Positions 53,742-63,497 of a DNA stretch of 64,000 nucleotides are shown piece after piece. The stretch comes from Bin55 sp965116055 (lineage in GTDB: Bacteria; Pseudomonadota; Gammaproteobacteria; Pseudomonadales; Azotimanducaceae), in the NCBI GenBank assembly GCA_965116055.1, contig OZ220466.1:496001-560000 (forward strand), read 5' to 3'. The translations under genes and the position numbers were made by a program. The notes under the pieces were generated by a model. The model made no database searches and was not told where the DNA came from. It saw only the letters and a list, made by a program, of their open reading frames with translations. The stretch's first letter is position 1. Each line of letters starts with the position of its first letter.

Positions 53742-54872
53742 ATGAAAATCACCGAAGCTCGACACTATCTTGTTAACAACGTCGCACCTTATCGAGGTGG
53801 TCGCCAGTTTCTCTTTATTGAACTCTACACTGACGAAGGCATTGTCGGGTTAGGCGAACGACCTACAGGGCACGCTCAGAGCCTCGAATCGCAGATCAAG
53901 CTATTTCACGAACTCGCGGAGGAATTTTTAGTTGGGCAAAACCCGTTTCACATTGAAGCGATGTGGCAACGAATCTACGGTTCCCGCCACGACTATCGTC
54001 ACCCTAGCTTATTTATGACCCCCACCTTGAGCGCGATTGAGATGGCATGCTGGGATATCTTAGGTAAATCAACCAATCGACCTATATACGATTTGTTAGG
54101 TGGCCGATACCATGAAAAACTTCGGGCGTATGCATATATGCCAGCTGAAGGTATTTGGGAGAACCCTCAAAAAGCAGGTGAAGTGGCCGCTCAGCTCATT
54201 GAAGATGGAAACAGCGCATGTAAGTTAGATCCGTTCATGCCTCTCTACCCACTGCCACGTGATTTCAGCCTTAAAACGATCAATCATGCAGCCAAGATTT
54301 TTCAATGCATTAGAGATGCGGTGGGCGATGATTTGGAAGTGGGCATAGGCACGCACGGTCAGTTTTCTACGTCAGGTGCCATTCGCGTCGCTAGCGTGTT
54401 CGAACAGTTTCAACCGATGTGGTTTGAGGAACCTGTACCGCCGGAAAACGTTGATGAAATGGCGCGAGTTGCTGCACATACAAGTATTCCAATTGCATCG
54501 GGCGAGCGCTTGGTTTCAAAGTATGAATTCGCTGAACTTATCGAAAAACAAGCGGCGCAGATCATTCAGTTAGATGTAGGGCAATGCGGTGGGATATTAG
54601 AGTCGAAGAAGGTAGCTAGTATTGCGGAGGCGCACTACGCGATGATTGCTCCTCATATGTACGTGGGACCTGTCGCTGCCGCTGCAGCAGTGCAGCTGGA
54701 TGCTTGTTCCCCTAATTTCATGATCCAGGAATACAACGGCGGCCCGTTACACGAAGATCTCTTCATTGATCCGATCAAATTTGCGGACGGCTACATTGAA
54801 CTGCCGACAACGCCAGGTCTGGGACTAGAGTTCGATCGTACTGTGCTCGAAAAACATCTCGCGCCGGCCTAG
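53742..54872 (+). CDS. enolase-superfamily protein, altered first metal ligand
   Basis: A 376-residue mandelate racemase-family protein. Family stretches are GLGERPTGHAQ in the cap, CWDILGKSTNRPIYDLLGG, FEEPVPPENVDEM (second metal Glu), ASGERLVSKYEF (third Glu) and PHMYVGPVAAAAAVQL (His). The place of the first metal Asp reads GIGTHGQFSTSGAI, so the usual DxN/H ligand is replaced. That pattern suggests a separate subgroup and an unknown reaction. It is distinct from the DgoD-like protein at 3122-4282. It stands alone on the plus strand and converges with folA. Confidence 0.75.
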   Translation: MKITEARHYLVNNVAPYRGGRQFLFIELYTDEGIVGLGERPTGHAQSLESQIKLFHELAEEFLVGQNPFHIEAMWQRIYGSRHDYRHPSLFMTPTLSAIEMACWDILGKSTNRPIYDLLGGRYHEKLRAYAYMPAEGIWENPQKAGEVAAQLIEDGNSACKLDPFMPLYPLPRDFSLKTINHAAKIFQCIRDAVGDDLEVGIGTHGQFSTSGAIRVASVFEQFQPMWFEEPVPPENVDEMARVAAHTSIPIASGERLVSKYEFAELIEKQAAQIIQLDVGQCGGILESKKVASIAEAHYAMIAPHMYVGPVAAAAAVQLDACSPNFMIQEYNGGPLHEDLFIDPIKFADGYIELPTTPGLGLEFDRTVLEKHLAPA

Positions 54873-54880
54873 TCAAGGCT

Positions 54881-55393
54881 TCAATTGCGCGTATAACTCG
54901 AAATTTTGCGTTCCTGAACCCGAATGCTGAACGCGTAAGCGTGACGTTCGTCGGCAAGGTGATGTTCGATGGAAATCTCTTGCCATTTGGTTCGGTCAAT
55001 ATCTGGAAAAAACGTATCACCTTCCAGTACGGCATCGATGGTAGTCTCATAAAGTCGATCGGCAATGAGCAACGCTTCTTCGTATACCTTTGCCCCGCCG
55101 ATCACGAAACATTCCACAGCACCGTATTCGCGCGCTAATGTCAATGCCGAGGTCAAGTTTTGCGCATGTTGTATGCCTGGTGCAGTCACTTCTTGATGTG
55201 AAAGGACGATGTTCTGTCGTTTCGGTAACGGTTTGCGCCCAATTGAGTCGAAGGTCTTTCTTCCCATGACGATAGAGTGGCCGAGTGTGGTATGACGAAA
55301 ATAGGCCATCTCATCAGGAAGTTGCCATGGCAATTGATTGTTACGACCGATGACTCGGTTGCGAGTCATCGCCCAAATAAGAGAAACAATCAA
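54881..55393 (-). CDS. folA: dihydrofolate reductase
   Basis: Reduces dihydrofolate with NADPH to supply tetrahydrofolate. The 170-residue protein has IWAMTRNRVIGRNNQLPWQLPDEM with the catalytic acid region, VMGRKTFDSIGRKPLPKRQN, and FVIGGAKVYEEAL. The start is TTG 55393. It follows thyA by 5 bases, the normal pairing, since ThyA produces the dihydrofolate that FolA recycles. Confidence 0.95.
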   Translation of the reverse strand: MIVSLIWAMTRNRVIGRNNQLPWQLPDEMAYFRHTTLGHSIVMGRKTFDSIGRKPLPKRQNIVLSHQEVTAPGIQHAQNLTSALTLAREYGAVECFVIGGAKVYEEALLIADRLYETTIDAVLEGDTFFPDIDRTKWQEISIEHHLADERHAYAFSIRVQERKISSYTRN

Positions 55394-55398
55394 TCGAA

Positions 55399-56196
55399 CT
55401 AAACTGCGACCGGCGCTCGAATGCCCGGGTGCGGCCGATAATTCGTGAGCCGGATATCCTCGAATTTAAAACTGAAAATGTCTTTTACTGAACGATTTAA
55501 CTCGAGTTGAGGTAAAACTCGTGGTTGTCGTCGCAACTGTCGTTCGGCTTGCAAGATGTGATTGTTGTATAGATGAGCGTCGCCAAACGTATGTATGAAT
55601 TCTCCTGGACGTAAGTTGGTTACTTGGGCGATGAGGTGTGTCAATAACGCGTAACTCGCAATATTGAAAGGTACCCCAAGAAATATATCGGCGCTGCGCT
55701 GATACAACTGGCAGCTTAGGCGCCCGTTCACGACATAAAACTGAAATAACACGTGACAAGGTGGCAATTGCATTTTGTCTATGTCCGCTACGTTCCAAGC
55801 AGATACGATATGTCGTCGCGATTGAGGTTCTTCCTGAATGGAGCGAACGACATTTGCGATTTGGTTTATTGCCTCATTGCCGTTAGGTCTGAGCCACTTC
55901 GTCCACTGGCACCCGTAGATAGGTCCGAGTTCACCGTGCTCGTCTGCCCATTCGTCCCAAATATGTACATCGTGCGTATGAAGATCGCGAACATTTGTGC
56001 TGCCACTTAAGAACCACAACAGTTCATGAACGATGCCATTGAAAAACATTCGCTTGGTAGTAAGAAGCGGAAAGCCTTTTTCAAGATCGCATCGAATCTG
56101 ATAGCCAAAGATTGAGCGCGTACCGACCCCCGTGCGATCTTGGCGCGGTACTCCGTCCGTAAGAATTGTTTCCAATAGTGTGAGATATTGTTTCAA
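55399..56196 (-). CDS. thyA: thymidylate synthase
   Basis: Methylates dUMP to dTMP using methylene-THF. The frame is open to 56430, but homologues start KQYLxLLExIL, which here begins at TTG 56196 and gives 265 residues. That TTG overlaps the lgt stop (TTGA at 56193-56196) and has GGAG about 12 bases upstream. Motifs are RQDRTGVGT, SRRHIVSAWNVADIDKM, the catalytic Cys in LPPCHVLFQFY near residue 147, and CQLYQRSADIFLGVPFNIAS. Confidence 0.96.
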   Translation of the reverse strand: MKQYLTLLETILTDGVPRQDRTGVGTRSIFGYQIRCDLEKGFPLLTTKRMFFNGIVHELLWFLSGSTNVRDLHTHDVHIWDEWADEHGELGPIYGCQWTKWLRPNGNEAINQIANVVRSIQEEPQSRRHIVSAWNVADIDKMQLPPCHVLFQFYVVNGRLSCQLYQRSADIFLGVPFNIASYALLTHLIAQVTNLRPGEFIHTFGDAHLYNNHILQAERQLRRQPRVLPQLELNRSVKDIFSFKFEDIRLTNYRPHPGIRAPVAV

Positions 56197-57029
56197 TGTC
56201 TTATTTCTCCTTGGAGACGTCGCGTCGTTGAAGGTAGCAACAAAACGATTCCACCGATTGCCATCAACATGCTCAACGTTTGACCCATCGTGAACCATCC
56301 AAATAGTACGAGGCCTAAGTGCGCGTCCGGTTGACGAAAGTACTCGGTGGCGAATCGAAGCAAACCGTACGCGAGGAGAAACATCCCCGCGACCTGTCCT
56401 TTTTCTCGCGGTTTTGCGGAATACAACCACAACAATACGAACAAGATCAAACCTTCAGCGATAGCTTGATATATGGACGAAACGTGTCTGGCTGTTTCCT
56501 CGAATTCGCCGGTACACAGAAAGTTGTGATCGGCAACGCTCCAACATGGAAAGTGGACACCAAAGAAGCTATCTGTAATACGACCAGGCAGTTCGGTGTT
56601 AATGAAGTTTCCTAGCCTCCCGATACCTAGACCTAAAGGTACGCAAGGTGCGACGATGTCAATGACGTCCCAAAAATCCTGCTTGGTTCTCCTGCACCAC
56701 AGATACAACGCTGCAATGACCCCAAATAGACCGCCGTGGAACGACATGCCGCCCTCCCAAATGCGAAACAGCCATACTGGATCATCCAGAAGCTGCTCTA
56801 ATCCATAGAAGAGAGCATAGCCTACCCGCCCACCGACAATAACGCCTAGGGCCATATAGAAACAAGCGTCTTGGAGGCGTTGCAAGGTCCACGAAATCCT
56901 TCCGTTTCGAATACGGAGATAGGCTAGCAACCAGAATGCAACAAACGCGATTAGGTACATAAAACCGTACCAATGAATCTGGAATGTCCCAATTTCCACG
57001 AGTACTGGATCGAGGATGGGGTAATTCAT
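56193..57029 (-). CDS. lgt: prolipoprotein diacylglyceryl transferase
   Basis: Inner-membrane enzyme that adds diacylglycerol to the lipobox Cys of prolipoproteins. The 278-residue protein has seven predicted helices and the family stretches GGRVGYALFYGLEQLLDDP, MSFHGGLFGVIAAL, and the signature GIGRLGNFINTELPGR. It is first of the lgt-thyA-folA operon, with a 4-base overlap to thyA. The ptsP and rppH genes that normally precede it lie 3.5 kb away past an inserted trio. Confidence 0.96.
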   Translation of the reverse strand: MNYPILDPVLVEIGTFQIHWYGFMYLIAFVAFWLLAYLRIRNGRISWTLQRLQDACFYMALGVIVGGRVGYALFYGLEQLLDDPVWLFRIWEGGMSFHGGLFGVIAALYLWCRRTKQDFWDVIDIVAPCVPLGLGIGRLGNFINTELPGRITDSFFGVHFPCWSVADHNFLCTGEFEETARHVSSIYQAIAEGLILFVLLWLYSAKPREKGQVAGMFLLAYGLLRFATEYFRQPDAHLGLVLFGWFTMGQTLSMLMAIGGIVLLLPSTTRRLQGEIRH

Positions 57030-57339
57030 CGGATGGCGTAGCCGTCTGGTTTTTCTACCTTGAAAATTGATTTTACGGGCTTATTTAGCGCACTGAGATA
57101 TCCGGAAAGTGCTTAAATCTTGTGTCATTGTTCTACGATAAATAGTTGGACAACACGAAAACGCGAGATTTTCCAAAGAAAATGGACGCAGCTAGTTCGC
57201 ATCCCTTATGGCTCTTAACGGTTTCCATGACGGAGTCCTTCCATCAAAACACGGTCAGTCTGCGATATCACGTTGTCGAGGTCGTTTTTTCGCTGAATAC
57301 ACTTCCTCGCTGCCATATCCAGAGCGAATGACTTCAACG

Positions 57340-58071
57340 ATGTGCCTGATCTTGATTGGATATCGCATGTGCGAGGGCTACCCGCTAGTTATTGCAGCCA
57401 ATCGTGACGAGTTTTTCAACCGATCAACGACGCCAGCGCACTTTTGGGATGATCGACCGAACATATTTGCCGGTCGGGACGAAGAGGCGCGGGGTACCTG
57501 GATGGGGGTAGCCCGAACGGGGCGCGTGGCAGCTGTTACGAATTGGACTGAACCCAATGTCAGTGGCTCAGCAGATCTCAGCCGCGGTCGCTTGGTTGTC
57601 GATTTTCTCGAAGATCGCACAGGCGGAAGTGAATTCGCAGATGCCATTGACGGGAGTCGCTATCAAGGCTTCAATTTCATTGGATTTGACGGTTATGAGT
57701 TAATTTACTTTTCAAATCGAACATCAGAAAGACGCATACTCAAAGCAGGTGTCTACGGTTTGAGCAATACCAGACTAGGCGATCGGTGGCTTCGTGTGAT
57801 TCAAGGCGAGCGTAAGCTGTCCGAAGAAATTGAGAACCCCAACCTCAAGAATCTAATCCGTACATTGTTCGACCCACACGGGGTAGCCTTTCAAGCTGTT
57901 CCGGAGAAGTACAACGCGCCATGTTTTATTCTTGGTGAACGCTACGGAACACGTTCCACCACAGCGTTGATGTTGGGAAACACCGAGATTGCTGTGCGCG
58001 AACAGACTTACGGTCCCATGGGGATGAGTCAGCATACTGTAGAAGAACATTTTGATATAGAGGAGTGCTAA
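57340..58071 (+). CDS. NRDE (TANGO2-like) family protein
   Basis: A 243-residue protein starting MCLILIGYRMCEGYPLVIAANRDEFF, so ATG 57340 is chosen; a frame from 57208 exists but adds unlikely sequence. The Cys at position 2 and NRDE motif define the family, which includes TANGO2, linked to haem or lipid handling in eukaryotes; the biochemical role in bacteria is unclear. GTWMGVARTGRVAAVTNW follows as usual. It is the first of a plus-strand trio, 3 bases before the SDR gene. Confidence 0.85.
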   Translation: MCLILIGYRMCEGYPLVIAANRDEFFNRSTTPAHFWDDRPNIFAGRDEEARGTWMGVARTGRVAAVTNWTEPNVSGSADLSRGRLVVDFLEDRTGGSEFADAIDGSRYQGFNFIGFDGYELIYFSNRTSERRILKAGVYGLSNTRLGDRWLRVIQGERKLSEEIENPNLKNLIRTLFDPHGVAFQAVPEKYNAPCFILGERYGTRSTTALMLGNTEIAVREQTYGPMGMSQHTVEEHFDIEEC

Positions 58072-58074
58072 GAC

Positions 58075-58851
58075 ATGGATCTCTCTGGTAAAAACGCGTT
58101 GGTCACTGGTGGTAGCATGGGTCTAGGCAAGGCGATGGCTAGCGCTTTTCATAGCGCAGGCGCATCGTTAGCGATACTGGCGCGCCGTCAACCGGAACTT
58201 GAGGAAGCACAAACCGAAATTGAAGGCAATGGCCCAGGCAAAGTAGTCGCCATTTCCTGCGACGTCACGCAACCTGATCAAATCCAAGCTGCACACGATC
58301 AAGTCGTCGCTGCTATCGGTCCAATCGATATTCTCGTCAACAACGCTGGAAAATCTGAAGCGCACCCATTTCTTAGCGTGACTGACGAGATCTGGCAAGC
58401 CGACTTGGACTTGAAACTATTTGCAGCAATCCGTCTTGCTCGTCTGGTGTTGCCAGGTATGTGCGAGCGACGGTGGGGGAGAATCATCAATATATTGAAC
58501 ACCGCCGCGAAGTCTCCGAGCGCACGCTCCGCACCCACGTCTGTTAGTCGAGCGGCAGGAATGGCGTTGACTAAAGTACTTGCTGGCGAAGTCGCGCCTC
58601 ATAACGTATTGGTTAACGCACTATTGATAGGCCGGATTGAATCAGATCAAAGTCGTCGTGCGTATGACTCGCGACCGAGGGAAGAGAGCTATGAGGAATA
58701 TTTAGCTGCGAGCGGTGCGGCACTACCGATGGGTCGTATGGGTGAAGCTCAGGAATGCGGTAAGGTAGTGCTATTTCTTGCATCCGAATACGCTTCTTAC
58801 TTAACAGGCTGCGCGATCAATATGGACGGTGGTCTGTCACCCGTCGTCTGA
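58075..58851 (+). CDS. SDR-fold protein lacking the catalytic tetrad
   Basis: A 258-residue short-chain dehydrogenase fold protein. The NAD(P)-binding motif TGGSMGLGKAMA near residue 12 and NNAGKSEA are normal. The region that should hold Ser, Tyr and Lys reads INILNTAAKSPSARSAPTSVSRAAG, so Tyr and Lys of YxxxK are replaced by Thr and Arg. The C-terminal MDGG pattern is kept. It could be an inactive partner or use other chemistry. It sits between the NRDE gene and glpK with gaps of 3 and 21 bases. Confidence 0.78.
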   Translation: MDLSGKNALVTGGSMGLGKAMASAFHSAGASLAILARRQPELEEAQTEIEGNGPGKVVAISCDVTQPDQIQAAHDQVVAAIGPIDILVNNAGKSEAHPFLSVTDEIWQADLDLKLFAAIRLARLVLPGMCERRWGRIINILNTAAKSPSARSAPTSVSRAAGMALTKVLAGEVAPHNVLVNALLIGRIESDQSRRAYDSRPREESYEEYLAASGAALPMGRMGEAQECGKVVLFLASEYASYLTGCAINMDGGLSPVV

Positions 58852-58872
58852 CGGTATGTGGGTGGTTGATCC

Positions 58873-60336
58873 ATGGGTCAATATCTGCTCGCATGCGACG
58901 AAGGCACAAGCAGCGCTCGAAGCGTACTGTTCGATCGGAACGGTTGCGTTGCAGCGAGCGCGCAAGTCGCGCTGAAGAGTGTCTTCCCGCGAGAAGGCTG
59001 GGTTGAGCAGGATGCGAATGCCATTTGGCAGGCGCAATATCAGAGCATTGTTGCTGCGCTTAAGCAAATAGACGCAACAGCATCTTCATTGCATGCTATT
59101 GGCATTACCAATCAACGCGAAACGACCATAGTTTGGGATAAGAGCACAGGCGAGCCGGTCGGTCCAGCAATCACCTGGCAATGTCGCCGTACGGCCGACA
59201 AGTGCTATGAAATCAATGCTTCAGGCGCTGCGGAATGGATCTCGATGCGCACCGGACTCAAGGTTGATCCTTATTTTTCTGCCACCAAGATCAGATGGTT
59301 GTTGGATAGCGACCCCGATTTGTCTCGACGTGCGGCCAACGGCGAGCTAGCGTTCGGTACGGTAGATTCATGGTTGATATTCAAACTTACAGGTGGTCGA
59401 ATTCATGCGATTGACCGTACGAATGCATCACGCACGTTGCTGATGGATCTCGTATCGGGTACTTGGGATCAGAAATTACTGGATTACTTCGAGATCCATC
59501 GAACGATGCTCCCGGATATCGTTCAATCCATCGGCGAGATCGGTTGGACGGCTGGTGATACTATCGGTTCCGAAATCCCTATTGCCGGCGTGGCAGGCGA
59601 TCAACAAGCTGCCATGATTGGACAAGGGTGTACCTCACGGAATTCTGCCAAACTAACCTACGGCACTGGTGCATTCTTGCTTGTACATACGGGAGCGGAA
59701 GCACGGAAGTCGAATGCCGGTTTATTGAGCACGGCAGCTGCAAGTGTAGGAGCGCAAGACGAATTCGCACTTGAGGGATCCGTGTTTTCCGCCGGTAGCT
59801 CGATTCAGTGGTTGCGTGACAATCTTGGCATTCTTGAGTCGACCAAGGAATCGGAGCTTCTTGCGAATTCCGTACCTCATTGTGCTGGCGTGTATCTCGT
59901 TCCGGCATTCGAAGGACTGGGTGCACCGCATTGGGCGGCACATGCCCGTGGAGCGTTAGTCGGGTTGTCTCGATTGGCTGACCGAAGGCATGTAGCACGA
60001 GCAGCTTTGGAGTCGATTGCCTTGCAAGCTTTTGATCTGATCCAGGCAGTTGAAAAAGACATCGGCCAATCAATTCCGGAGTTACGGGTGGATGGCGGTG
60101 CAGCTGTGAACAACTTTCTTTTGCAATTCCAAGCAGATCTATTGGATCGACCTGTCGTGCGGCCGAGAGATCTTGAATCGACTGCGCGTGGAGCTGCGAT
60201 CTTGGCTGGTAAGGCGACGAATTTCTGGGAAGCGTCGAATGACGAGATAGAGTGCTGTTTCGAACCGACTATGACCGAGCAAGAGCGCATGGCCAAGCTG
60301 GCCGAGTGGCACAACGCCTTAAAGCGCGTTCTTTAG
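58873..60336 (+). CDS. glpK: glycerol kinase
   Basis: Phosphorylates glycerol with ATP. The 487-residue FGGY kinase has LLACDEGTSSARSVLFD, GITNQRETTIVWDKSTGEP, GVAGDQQAAMIGQGC, KLTYGTGAFLL and the C-terminal LRVDGGAAVNNFLLQFQADLL. Length is slightly below that of the E. coli enzyme. Last of the NRDE-SDR-glpK group; no glpF or glpD is near. It converges on ptsP. Confidence 0.94.
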   Translation: MGQYLLACDEGTSSARSVLFDRNGCVAASAQVALKSVFPREGWVEQDANAIWQAQYQSIVAALKQIDATASSLHAIGITNQRETTIVWDKSTGEPVGPAITWQCRRTADKCYEINASGAAEWISMRTGLKVDPYFSATKIRWLLDSDPDLSRRAANGELAFGTVDSWLIFKLTGGRIHAIDRTNASRTLLMDLVSGTWDQKLLDYFEIHRTMLPDIVQSIGEIGWTAGDTIGSEIPIAGVAGDQQAAMIGQGCTSRNSAKLTYGTGAFLLVHTGAEARKSNAGLLSTAAASVGAQDEFALEGSVFSAGSSIQWLRDNLGILESTKESELLANSVPHCAGVYLVPAFEGLGAPHWAAHARGALVGLSRLADRRHVARAALESIALQAFDLIQAVEKDIGQSIPELRVDGGAAVNNFLLQFQADLLDRPVVRPRDLESTARGAAILAGKATNFWEASNDEIECCFEPTMTEQERMAKLAEWHNALKRVL

Positions 60337-60576
60337 ATCTTCTGCTTTTAGCAAGATTAGTAAGTTTTCGTATCCGGTTCTTCGTAACACTTCGCGTAGC
60401 GATCTATCACACACGCGCTAACGTGGTTTCGACAGATGAGAAGGCGCGTAGAGTGGCTTTAACGCAACGCGCTAAGGCGTTGAACCTAGTGAAATCCTAA
60501 GTGAACGCTGCTATAGTTGACGGATGACGGGACTTAGGATGTTTTGACGCTACTCACGCAATTAGCAAAGCCTCGC

Positions 60577-62871
60577 CTAGAGCAAAATCGCTGGCGGTTG
60601 ATGCGGCGGTAGGGCTTTGCCTAGGCCCGCACTGTGGAGCTGAGCGCGAATATAGTCGACGATTTCCTTTGCATGGTTCATGCGGAGCGATTTTGCTACG
60701 ATTCTCCTGCAATTAGTCATTGAGATATTTCGAATAACCCATTTCACCCGAGGAATGTTGGTCGCGTTCATCGACAGCACGTCATATCCCATGCCGATGC
60801 ACATGACGGCGCCTTCGACTGTACCAGCCAATTCGCCACAAATCCCAATTGGTTTATTTGCCTCGTGCGCTGATTTCGCAAGCAAACGCAACGCGCGCAC
60901 CATTGACGGGTCGAACTCTTGATACAACTCGGCGACTTGCGGATTGCTTCTTGACGCTGCTAGCATGTACTGCGTAAGGTCGTTCGTGCCAACGGCTAGA
61001 AAGTCGACGAGCTTGACGATTTGTTGACGTTGGAATATCAACGAAGGAACTTCGATCAAAACGCCGATAAGAGGAGTTTTGGCGTTAACGCCTTCGTCGC
61101 GAACCTCGTGGAACGCTTGGTCAATATGATGCTTGGCTAACTCGATCTCGTCGAGATTCGAAACCATCGGCAACATGATGCGCAAGATCCCTTCCAGGTC
61201 AGCATTCGCTTTTAACATCGCACGCACTTGGCCGAGGAAGATATCTGGATGGTCAAGCGTGACACGAATGCCTCGCCAACCGAGAAACGGATTCTCTTCC
61301 TCAATTTTGAAGTAGGGTAGATCCTTATCACCACCGATATCCAATGTACGCATCGTGACAGGACGCGGCTCAAAAGCTTCCATATGTTCACGGTAGATGC
61401 GGCGTTGCTCCTCCTCGGTTGGAAACCGATTGCGGTTTGCGAACGGTACTTCGGTTCTAAATAAACCGATTCCTTCTGCGCCGCGGTCCAACGAACGCGA
61501 AATTTCGCTCACTAAACCGATATTTACCCAGACGTTGATGCGCGTCCCGTCCAAGGTTTCGGCAGGAAGGTCGCGAATCGCATCTAGCTCAATCTGAAAG
61601 GACTCCTCAACGTTTGCTAGCGCGTTGAAGTGATTGTTTGTCGACGGAGTAGGATTTACGACGACTTCGCCATAGAAACCATCTACGATAAGTGGGAGTG
61701 TGTCGATATCGAGCAGCGGAAGATCTTGCGCGCCAATCACAGCAGGTAAATTCAAGGCGCGTGTGAGTATCGTCATATGGGAGTTCATTGAACCTTCGAC
61801 AGAAACCACTCCAATCAAATTCTGTGCTGGTACGTCGTAGAGCATTGAGGCCGTAACCTCTTGCGCGACCAAGATCGTGTTAGGCGGTATCTCGTTTTCA
61901 GGACGTGTTGTTTGTTGCATGGCAGCGAGAACGCGTTGTCCAAGGTCACGAAGATCTTGTCCGCGTTCTGCTAAATACGAACTCTCTGAGCGTTCCAAAT
62001 CGCGAATATGACGCGTGAAGACGTGACTAACGGCGGCTTGGCCCCAAACAAGCTCGTTGGTAATGACGGAGCGCACTTCCTGGGGCAACGCATCGTCGTC
62101 AAGCATGTGCAAATAGGCATCAAACAAGGCTAACTCTTCCTGTCCCAGCACAGACTGCATACGTTCTCGTCCGTTTTTTAAGTCCTGTACAACGGTAGCA
62201 AGCGCGTCATTGAAATCCCGCAACTCCTTGTCGATTTCGCTCGACTCAATGGTGCGGTACGTGACGTCTTGAAGCTGGGAATGAGGCTGGCGTAGCACGG
62301 CCGTGCCAACCGCGATTCCAGGGGATCCAGCGAAGCCCTTAAAGTGTCGCTCCTCGCGGAGCTTTGAGGTGGCAATGTCAAGTTCAATTTCACTTGTCGC
62401 GATCGCGTGAGAGAGATGGGGCGAGAACGAGGTCGCTAAAGAAGTCATAAAGCCTTCGTCGTCCTCGCTAAAACTTTTGTATTCATCCTGTGCGAGTAGG
62501 ACGCCAAGGATGCGGCGTTGATGAACGACCGGAACGCCAAGGAAATTCGGATACGCTAACTCGTCATGACCCTCTACACTGACGGCCGTTGGGTGTTCGT
62601 GCACATTTGCGAGATTGAGGGGTTCCTGCCGGCGCACGACTAAGCCGACGACTCCTGTATCAGGCGGCACGCTGATTTGATTTGGATCTAGGTTTCGGTA
62701 GCCTTCGTTTGCTACAAGTTGCAAGTGATTAGTCTTGCTGTCCAGGACGAAAAGTGAACAAACAGCGCAGTTCAGAATGTTGGTAACGCGGGTAACCAGC
62801 AATGTGGATGCGCGGTTAAAGCTAACGCCAGCGGAGATATCCTTGACAAGGTCTTGAAGAGCATCTTGCAT
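60577..62871 (-). CDS. ptsP: PTS enzyme I-Ntr (PtsP)
   Basis: Phosphoenolpyruvate-protein phosphotransferase of the nitrogen PTS. The 764-residue protein has a GAF domain at about 1-165, the enzyme I N-terminal region from about 170 (FAGSPGIAVGTAV), and the active-site His in GSMNSHMTILTRALNLPAV near residue 363. The PEP-binding C-terminal domain has RTLDIGGDKDLPYF, EENPFLGWRGIR, and VGTNDLTQYMLAASR with GICGELAG. It directly follows rppH with no gap. The regulatory role is sensing nitrogen/carbon status via NPr and EIIA-Ntr, not in this window. Confidence 0.95.
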   Translation of the reverse strand: MQDALQDLVKDISAGVSFNRASTLLVTRVTNILNCAVCSLFVLDSKTNHLQLVANEGYRNLDPNQISVPPDTGVVGLVVRRQEPLNLANVHEHPTAVSVEGHDELAYPNFLGVPVVHQRRILGVLLAQDEYKSFSEDDEGFMTSLATSFSPHLSHAIATSEIELDIATSKLREERHFKGFAGSPGIAVGTAVLRQPHSQLQDVTYRTIESSEIDKELRDFNDALATVVQDLKNGRERMQSVLGQEELALFDAYLHMLDDDALPQEVRSVITNELVWGQAAVSHVFTRHIRDLERSESSYLAERGQDLRDLGQRVLAAMQQTTRPENEIPPNTILVAQEVTASMLYDVPAQNLIGVVSVEGSMNSHMTILTRALNLPAVIGAQDLPLLDIDTLPLIVDGFYGEVVVNPTPSTNNHFNALANVEESFQIELDAIRDLPAETLDGTRINVWVNIGLVSEISRSLDRGAEGIGLFRTEVPFANRNRFPTEEEQRRIYREHMEAFEPRPVTMRTLDIGGDKDLPYFKIEEENPFLGWRGIRVTLDHPDIFLGQVRAMLKANADLEGILRIMLPMVSNLDEIELAKHHIDQAFHEVRDEGVNAKTPLIGVLIEVPSLIFQRQQIVKLVDFLAVGTNDLTQYMLAASRSNPQVAELYQEFDPSMVRALRLLAKSAHEANKPIGICGELAGTVEGAVMCIGMGYDVLSMNATNIPRVKWVIRNISMTNCRRIVAKSLRMNHAKEIVDYIRAQLHSAGLGKALPPHQPPAILL

Positions 62872-63411
62872 TTAACTAGACTCGCGCTCCAACTGCGCTG
62901 AAAAATATTCGAGCGTCTCTCGGTAGACACGCCGCTTGAAGCGTACGACGCGAATTACCGGTTCCCAATAGCTAACCCAGGCCCAACGCGCAAATTCGGC
63001 ATCTTCAGCAGCTTGCGAGATATTGATTGCATGGTCAGGACACGTCATGCGCAGCAAAAACCACCGTTGTTTTTGTCCGATCGCTCCTAGAGTCGAACGC
63101 AAGCGTCCCGCCGGCAATCGGTATCGCAACCAACGCGGCATTTCTGCGAGCACCCTAACGTGTTGTGACTTCAGACCGATTTCCTCTTGCAGCTCTCGAA
63201 ACATCGCGTCCCGAACCGACTCGCCGATCTTCATGCCGCCTTGCGGGAACTGCCACCAATTTTGTCCTTCAAAGCGTTGACCCATCAATACTTTATCCGC
63301 GTCGTTGCACAGTACAATGCCGACATTGAGTCTATAGCCATTTTCATAGATATCGTGCTTGTCGTTCAGCATGACTTGTACGGATGTCAGTTGAGCGTCG
63401 GCCGAATTCAC
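62872..63411 (-). CDS. rppH: RNA pyrophosphohydrolase
   Basis: Nudix hydrolase that removes pyrophosphate from mRNA 5' ends to start decay. The 179-residue protein has GYRLNVGIVLCN, WWQFPQGGMKIGES and the Nudix box with RELQEEIGL. GTG 63411 is the longest start; ATG 63372 (MLNDKHDIYENGYR) gives a closer match to the usual N-terminus, and neither has a clear ribosome site. It leads the rppH-ptsP pair, conserved in gammaproteobacteria. Confidence 0.94.
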   Translation of the reverse strand: MNSADAQLTSVQVMLNDKHDIYENGYRLNVGIVLCNDADKVLMGQRFEGQNWWQFPQGGMKIGESVRDAMFRELQEEIGLKSQHVRVLAEMPRWLRYRLPAGRLRSTLGAIGQKQRWFLLRMTCPDHAINISQAAEDAEFARWAWVSYWEPVIRVVRFKRRVYRETLEYFSAQLERESS

Positions 63412-63497
63412 GCTATGTCATTGACTATGCGCCAACGCTGCATATTTTTCGATTTTCTACATTTTAAAGCGTATTACAGAGGTTACCGACACACAAC

